Below are positions 60,342-64,000 of a DNA stretch of 64,000 nucleotides, in pieces; position 1 is the stretch's first letter, and the number at the start of each line of letters is the position of its first letter. The position numbers and the translations under genes are program-made. The notes under the pieces are model-generated. The model ran no database searches and was not told the DNA's origin. It saw only the letters and a list, made by a program, of their open reading frames with translations. Source of the stretch: Oleispirillum sp965228165 (GTDB lineage Bacteria; Pseudomonadota; Alphaproteobacteria; Rhodospirillales; Rhodospirillaceae); assembly GCA_965228165.1 (NCBI GenBank), contig CBDDHB010000003.1, positions 1-64,000 of the forward strand, read 5' to 3'.

Positions 60342-62563
60342 CACGCCACCTTTTCGATGAACGCCTCGGAATAGATTTCCGCGTTCCCGGACGATGCGGG
60401 CTTGCCGAGAGCGCCGGAATTCGAGGTGCCGAAATAGTGGTCGAGGCGCAATTGGGTAGCGGTCGGGAAGGTGACCACGCCTTTTATGAAGGACCGCATC
60501 CCATCCCCCCGGCCAGCGTAGAGGTGCCTACCAAGGCCGCCGCCGACTGCGTGATGTTGTAGAGACGCAGCTGATGCGTGGACGAGAACCCCGGCGCGGA
60601 CGCCTCGATCTTGTACGTGCCCGCCGGAAGCGTGATCGTGTTGGAGGCCAGGGAGGCCCCATCGATGGTGTTGGTCTTGACCACGTTGAGGACGCGGGTT
60701 TGCCAGCCCGTCGAGGGCGTTCCGCCGCCCGTGCCGGAAGGCTGTTCCTCTTGCACGCGCAGATAGCCGCCGATTTCCAGCGCCGCGATGCGGGTTTCGT
60801 GGCCCGCCACGTCGGCGGCGATCTCGCCGACCTCGATCATCGTCGGATTGCTGACCGCGTTGAACGCCTTGATGCAGGGCAAAGCGCCGGAGAACGTCAG
60901 ATCGGGAGCAGCGAAGAAGGTCACTTCCGCGATGTAGTTGATCTCCGACGATCCGTAGCCGGACGCCATCTCCACCCAGTAATAGGCGTAAGAGGTCGTG
61001 TTGCTGCCTGTCAGCGTCACCGTCCGGTCTTGATCACTGACGGTCGTGTAGGAGGCCAGCAGCACACCGCCACCGAAGGACGGAGAGGAGTTGGAAGCCC
61101 GCAAACTCAAGGTCACGGTTTCAGAATAGTAGTTGAAGCCGTAGTTGTTCGACCCCACGACAATCGCCCGGTCGATGACCTTTCCGCCGGAATAGTATTT
61201 GCCGACGAAGGCGGTTGCCCCATTTCTCAACGCACACGCGGCATGCACCTGATTGGCGTTGCCGTCGAACGCGGCGGCCAGCCCATTGTACTCCGTCATA
61301 TCGCCGACGTTTGTCCCCTCGGACTTGGGGACTTCCCCGGTTCCCGAGGTCACCGACTTCGCCGATCCGGGGGTGGCGCTGCCGTACATCGCTTTGCCGA
61401 TGTCGTTCGGCAGATTGAACGTGGTGGAGCCGTCGCCCGCGCCGAAGGTGGTGCCGATGGCGGCGAACAGATCAGGATAGACGGTGCGGGACACCGCCGC
61501 GCCGTTGCGGATCAACCAACCGGCGGGCGGCGCGGAGCCGGGAAAGTCGGCGTAGAGACCCACCGGAGTCGCATCCCCCACCGCCACGCCGAAGGGCAGC
61601 GCCACCCAGTTGTCGGGGTCGGTGTCCTCGTCGATGGCGAAGCGCGCCCCGGCGAACCGGCTGGAAAGTTCGTAATCCGCCGCCGCGCCGTTGATGGTGT
61701 CCGTCCCCTGCCGTCGCACCAGCACCGGATGGGCGGTGTCGTCGGTCTTTTGCACCGACACGCCGCCCGGCTCGCCGAGGGCCGCGCCGAGCGGCAGCGT
61801 CACCACCACCTGTCCGGCGGCGGCATCGACGGCGAAAATCTGCCCGTTGTCCGTGGAGGTCAGAACCGTATCCGCCGTCAGCACCCGCACCTTGTCCTGC
61901 GACAGGGAGGCGAGCGCCGAGGCCACGGCGGCGGCATCCGACGCGGCGGCGGAGGCGGACCCCTGCGCGGTATCACGCGCGGTTTCGGCCAGTCCCCGCG
62001 CGGTTTCCGCCGCCGCCTGCGCCGCCTGGGCGGCGGCGGCGGAGGAGGCCAGGGTATCCGGATCGACGGCGCTGTTCACCAGCGCATCGCCCGCCGCGTT
62101 CCATTTCAGCGCCCGCCGCGTTCCATTTCAGCGCCCGCCCCGCCGCCGGATCGGGCAGGACCAGCGACGCGGCGGAGGTCGATGTGGCGGGCCGCGCGAC
62201 GGAACGCGACAGGTCGTCGCGCAACTGCTGCACCATACAGACGATGCGGTCGAGCTCGGTGTTGATCACCACCGCACGGAAGGCGCCGCCCTCCTGGAAG
62301 TCGGTGGTCCGTTCCTCAGGCACTCGGCGAGACAGCGTCACCACCACCCCCAAAGCCGGAGGCGCGGAAAAATCGACGCTGCCACCCGCCGTCGCCCCTG
62401 CCCCGAAGACATCGTAACCATCGGCTTGCAAGGCATCGTCAAGGTAAACCAGAAGATCGGCGGATTCGAAGATCGGGAAGGGATAGGTGAACGCCGTCAC
62501 CGACCCGTTGCCAACATACTGGATACGCGGCGAAACATCGCCAATCTGAAGATGTTCGGTCAT
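60341..62563 (-). pseudogene. phage tail fibre protein with collar domain, disrupted twice
   Basis: About 730 residues when joined. N-terminus MTEHLQIGDVSPRIQYVGNG, YPFPIFESADLLVYLDDALQ is typical of podovirus-type tail fibres; Ala-rich helical shaft (SSAAAAQAAQAAAETARGLA); collar-type domain GWLIRNGAAVSRTVYPDLFA, IGTTFGAGDGSTTFNLPND; C-terminal LRLDHYFGTSNSGALG. The frame is broken by a 22-bp tandem duplication at 62088-62131 (after GRALKWNAAG) and by a C6 run at 60505-60510. The stop overlaps the next gene. It would bind the host receptor. Confidence 0.78.
62088..62131. repeat. 22-bp tandem duplication in the tail fibre gene
   Basis: CGCCCGCCGCGTTCCATTTC plus AG, twice (62088-62109 and 62110-62131), then eight bases of a third unit. 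The extra 22 bases shift the frame. Confidence 0.9.
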
Positions 62564-62575
62564 GCTCGTTTCTCC

Positions 62576-63127
62576 CTATTCGGCGGCCAGCGCCGATCCC
62601 GATATCGGACAGGCGGAACGCTTCTCCGGTGCTTCCCGCACCGCCAGGGTCAGCGCCCGCACCACCGCCAGCGCGGCCCGCGCGCCCAGCGGCAGAGACG
62701 ACAGAAACAGCTGCGTCAAGACACCGCACGGCACCCCCCTCGGGTCGTCCAGAAGGGCAAAAGCCGCCGCACTGGACACGACATCGCCCAGGGTCTCGTG
62801 CTGCAAGGCGGCGCAAACCGCCAGGGCATGCCGCAGTCCTCCGCCGGTTCCTTTCGTCCGCGCAAGGCGCTCGGCGAACGCTGCCTCGATCAGAAGAAGC
62901 CGCGCCGCCGCCACTTCGTCACACAGGCACAGCCCGGTGCGGCGTTCCATTTCCGCGACGCCGCACCCCAGCAAGGCCGACAGCCGGACCAGCGGATCGG
63001 CGGGAGCGGATGCATCGGCAAGTGCGTCCAGCAGAGTCTCCAACGCGTCGTCCAGGTCTTCCGACCGATGCACCGCATCCAACCGACAGAAACCCCAGAT
63101 CGGGCCGATCGTTCCGGGTCCGTCCAT
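62576..63127 (-). CDS. hypothetical phage protein (183 aa)
   Basis: From ATG 63127: MDGPGTIGPIWGFCRLDAVH..., mainly helical and Ala/Leu-rich (LVRLSALLGCGVAEMERRTG, ALAVCAALQHETLGDVVSSA). Not recognised. It sits between the virion protein gene and the tail fibre gene on the same strand, 12 bases before the latter, so it may be a structural or assembly protein. Confidence 0.55.
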   Translation of the reverse strand: MDGPGTIGPIWGFCRLDAVHRSEDLDDALETLLDALADASAPADPLVRLSALLGCGVAEMERRTGLCLCDEVAAARLLLIEAAFAERLARTKGTGGGLRHALAVCAALQHETLGDVVSSAAAFALLDDPRGVPCGVLTQLFLSSLPLGARAALAVVRALTLAVREAPEKRSACPISGSALAAE

Positions 63128-63484
63128 AGTGCACCCCCTTTCCAACCCCCTTGTTCCCCAGGCGTCGTCATTGCCTTCGCGGGCATGACCTCGCCGATTA
63201 CGCATCCTCATGAAATAAGCGCCATCTTTACGTGCGAAACACAAAAAACACAACTTGAAATAACGATGATGGCGCGCTCGCCACCGGAAAGAACAAAACA
63301 ACCGACAAATCTCTTTTAATAATTGATAATCGCATCATTGTTTTTATCTTTACGTGCATTTACGCGGTAGCTGCACCAACAAGTGCGCGCAGCACATATC
63401 CTTTTCGACACTTCAAATTGACTGCAAGATGGGGGTGGGAAAGCGCCGGTTGCGCCGATGAAATCGGCGACTCCGGCGTGCCCT
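63128..63484. other. AT-rich gene-free stretch
   Basis: About 357 bases in the phage region, low GC, with TTTACGTGC at 63228-63236 and TTTACGTGCA again near 63350. No gene is convincing; a promoter for the downstream (minus-strand) tail and lysis genes is likely here. Confidence 0.4.
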
Positions 63485-63910
63485 TCACTTCCAACCCGAT
63501 GACATGAGTTGCGACCCCGCCGACATCCCCAGATTGAGCAGGGATTGGAACATGCCGAGTCTCGTATTGTCGCTTCCGGAGGCGAGGCGGCGGCGCTGTT
63601 CCTCCAGGTCGTCGGCGGCATAAAGCAGGGACAACTGGCGGTCGGCCTGGGTTTTCGCCGCATTGGCGAGACCGAGGGCCGAACCGGATGCGGCGTCCAC
63701 CCCCTTGGCGCCGTACCAGGCGCTCTGACGCGCCAGAGTTTTCTGAAGAGCGTCCTGGCTGCTCCGTTCCTGAGAGGCCAGTTGCAGGGCGTTCTGCGCG
63801 TTCTGAAGGCCGACCTGCTGTTTCTGCGCCGACGCCTGTTTCGCCTGTCCCGCCACCGAAACCGCCGTGGACGCCGCCATCATCGCCACCGGCAAAGCCG
63901 CCATTCCCAT
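63485..63910 (-). CDS. phage internal virion / structural protein
   Basis: 141 residues. Ala-rich hydrophobic start (LPVAMMAASTAVSVAGQAKQ), then long Gln/Ala-rich helices (QKQQVGLQNAQNALQLASQE, QADRQLSLLYAADDLEEQRR) as in the small core proteins of T7-like phages (gp14 type). Assignment is by composition and position only. Confidence 0.5.
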   Translation of the reverse strand: MGMAALPVAMMAASTAVSVAGQAKQASAQKQQVGLQNAQNALQLASQERSSQDALQKTLARQSAWYGAKGVDAASGSALGLANAAKTQADRQLSLLYAADDLEEQRRRLASGSDNTRLGMFQSLLNLGMSAGSQLMSSGWK

Positions 63911-63930
63911 GATCGTCTCCCTTCCCGTTG

Positions 63931-64000
63931 CTATTGCGCCACTTCCGTGGAAATCGACAAAATCGTCGCGGGCAGACGCGAACTGCCGCTCACCCGCACC
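63931..64000 (-). CDS. C-terminal end of a phage gene, cut by the window edge
   Basis: Only the last 22 residues are present (VRVSGSSRLPATILSISTEV, then AQ and stop). It lies 20 bases upstream of the virion protein gene on the same strand. Probably a structural protein; it cannot be named. Confidence 0.5.
   Translation of the reverse strand, partial: VRVSGSSRLPATILSISTEVAQ

Overview
The window is GC-rich (coding regions about 65% GC by eye) and looks like a chromosomal segment of an alphaproteobacterium, most likely of the Rhodospirillales. The reasons are a glnB-glnA operon behind a sigma-54-like promoter, two tandem chemoreceptors with 4HB-HAMP-signalling architecture, a Tat-type secreted protein, and codon use dominated by G/C third positions. 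No species can be named from the sequence alone.

Layout. 0-3.8 kb: an IalB-like exported protein, a short MITE-like element, a TPR/glycosyltransferase-like protein and an alpha/beta-hydrolase lipoprotein. 3.9-7.7 kb: a two-gene glycosidase cassette (GH30, GH3) bracketed by 23-bp direct repeats. 7.9-18.8 kb: a two-partner secretion / contact-dependent inhibition locus (TpsB transporter, large haemagglutinin-like TpsA/CdiA) followed by three displaced C-terminal toxin modules and four small immunity-like genes. 18.8-26.8 kb: a minus-strand type I restriction-modification operon (hsdR, hsdM, hsdS) continuing into a membrane protein and a DUF5655/PD-(D/E)XK protein. 27-33.9 kb: hipBA, small hypotheticals, a broken tyrosine integrase, small DNA-binding proteins and a nucleotidyltransferase gene, ending at a 50-nt 3' half of tRNA-Val(CAC), the usual footprint of an integrated element.

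33.9-40.3 kb: a minus-strand envelope-spanning uptake operon (substrate-binding protein, fused permease, fused double ATPase, porin, NikL/CbiL-like periplasmic protein), probably for nickel or another metal or a metal chelate. 40.7-51.5 kb: an M6-like protein, an EF-hand protein, a GIY-YIG protein, a polar amino acid ABC transporter, a DMT exporter, PepD, RlmJ and an XRE regulator. 52-55.6 kb: two tandem chemoreceptors. 55.7-57.8 kb: glnB-glnA. 58-59.3 kb: two more EF-hand proteins. 59.3-64 kb: part of a cryptic tailed phage (holin, GH24 lysozyme, small membrane protein, tail fibre, virion protein), running off the right edge.

Reliability warning. About a dozen genes carry single-base indels, most of them in G or C runs (tpsA, hsdM, integrase twice, nucleotidyltransferase, porin, ABC ATPase, chemoreceptor, EF-hand protein, tail fibre, DUF5655 protein). 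The frequency across unrelated loci suggests uncorrected homopolymer errors as much as true gene decay. An in-frame amber codon in hsdS, a 22-bp tandem duplication in the tail fibre gene and a missing segment in the GH3 protein cannot be explained that way.
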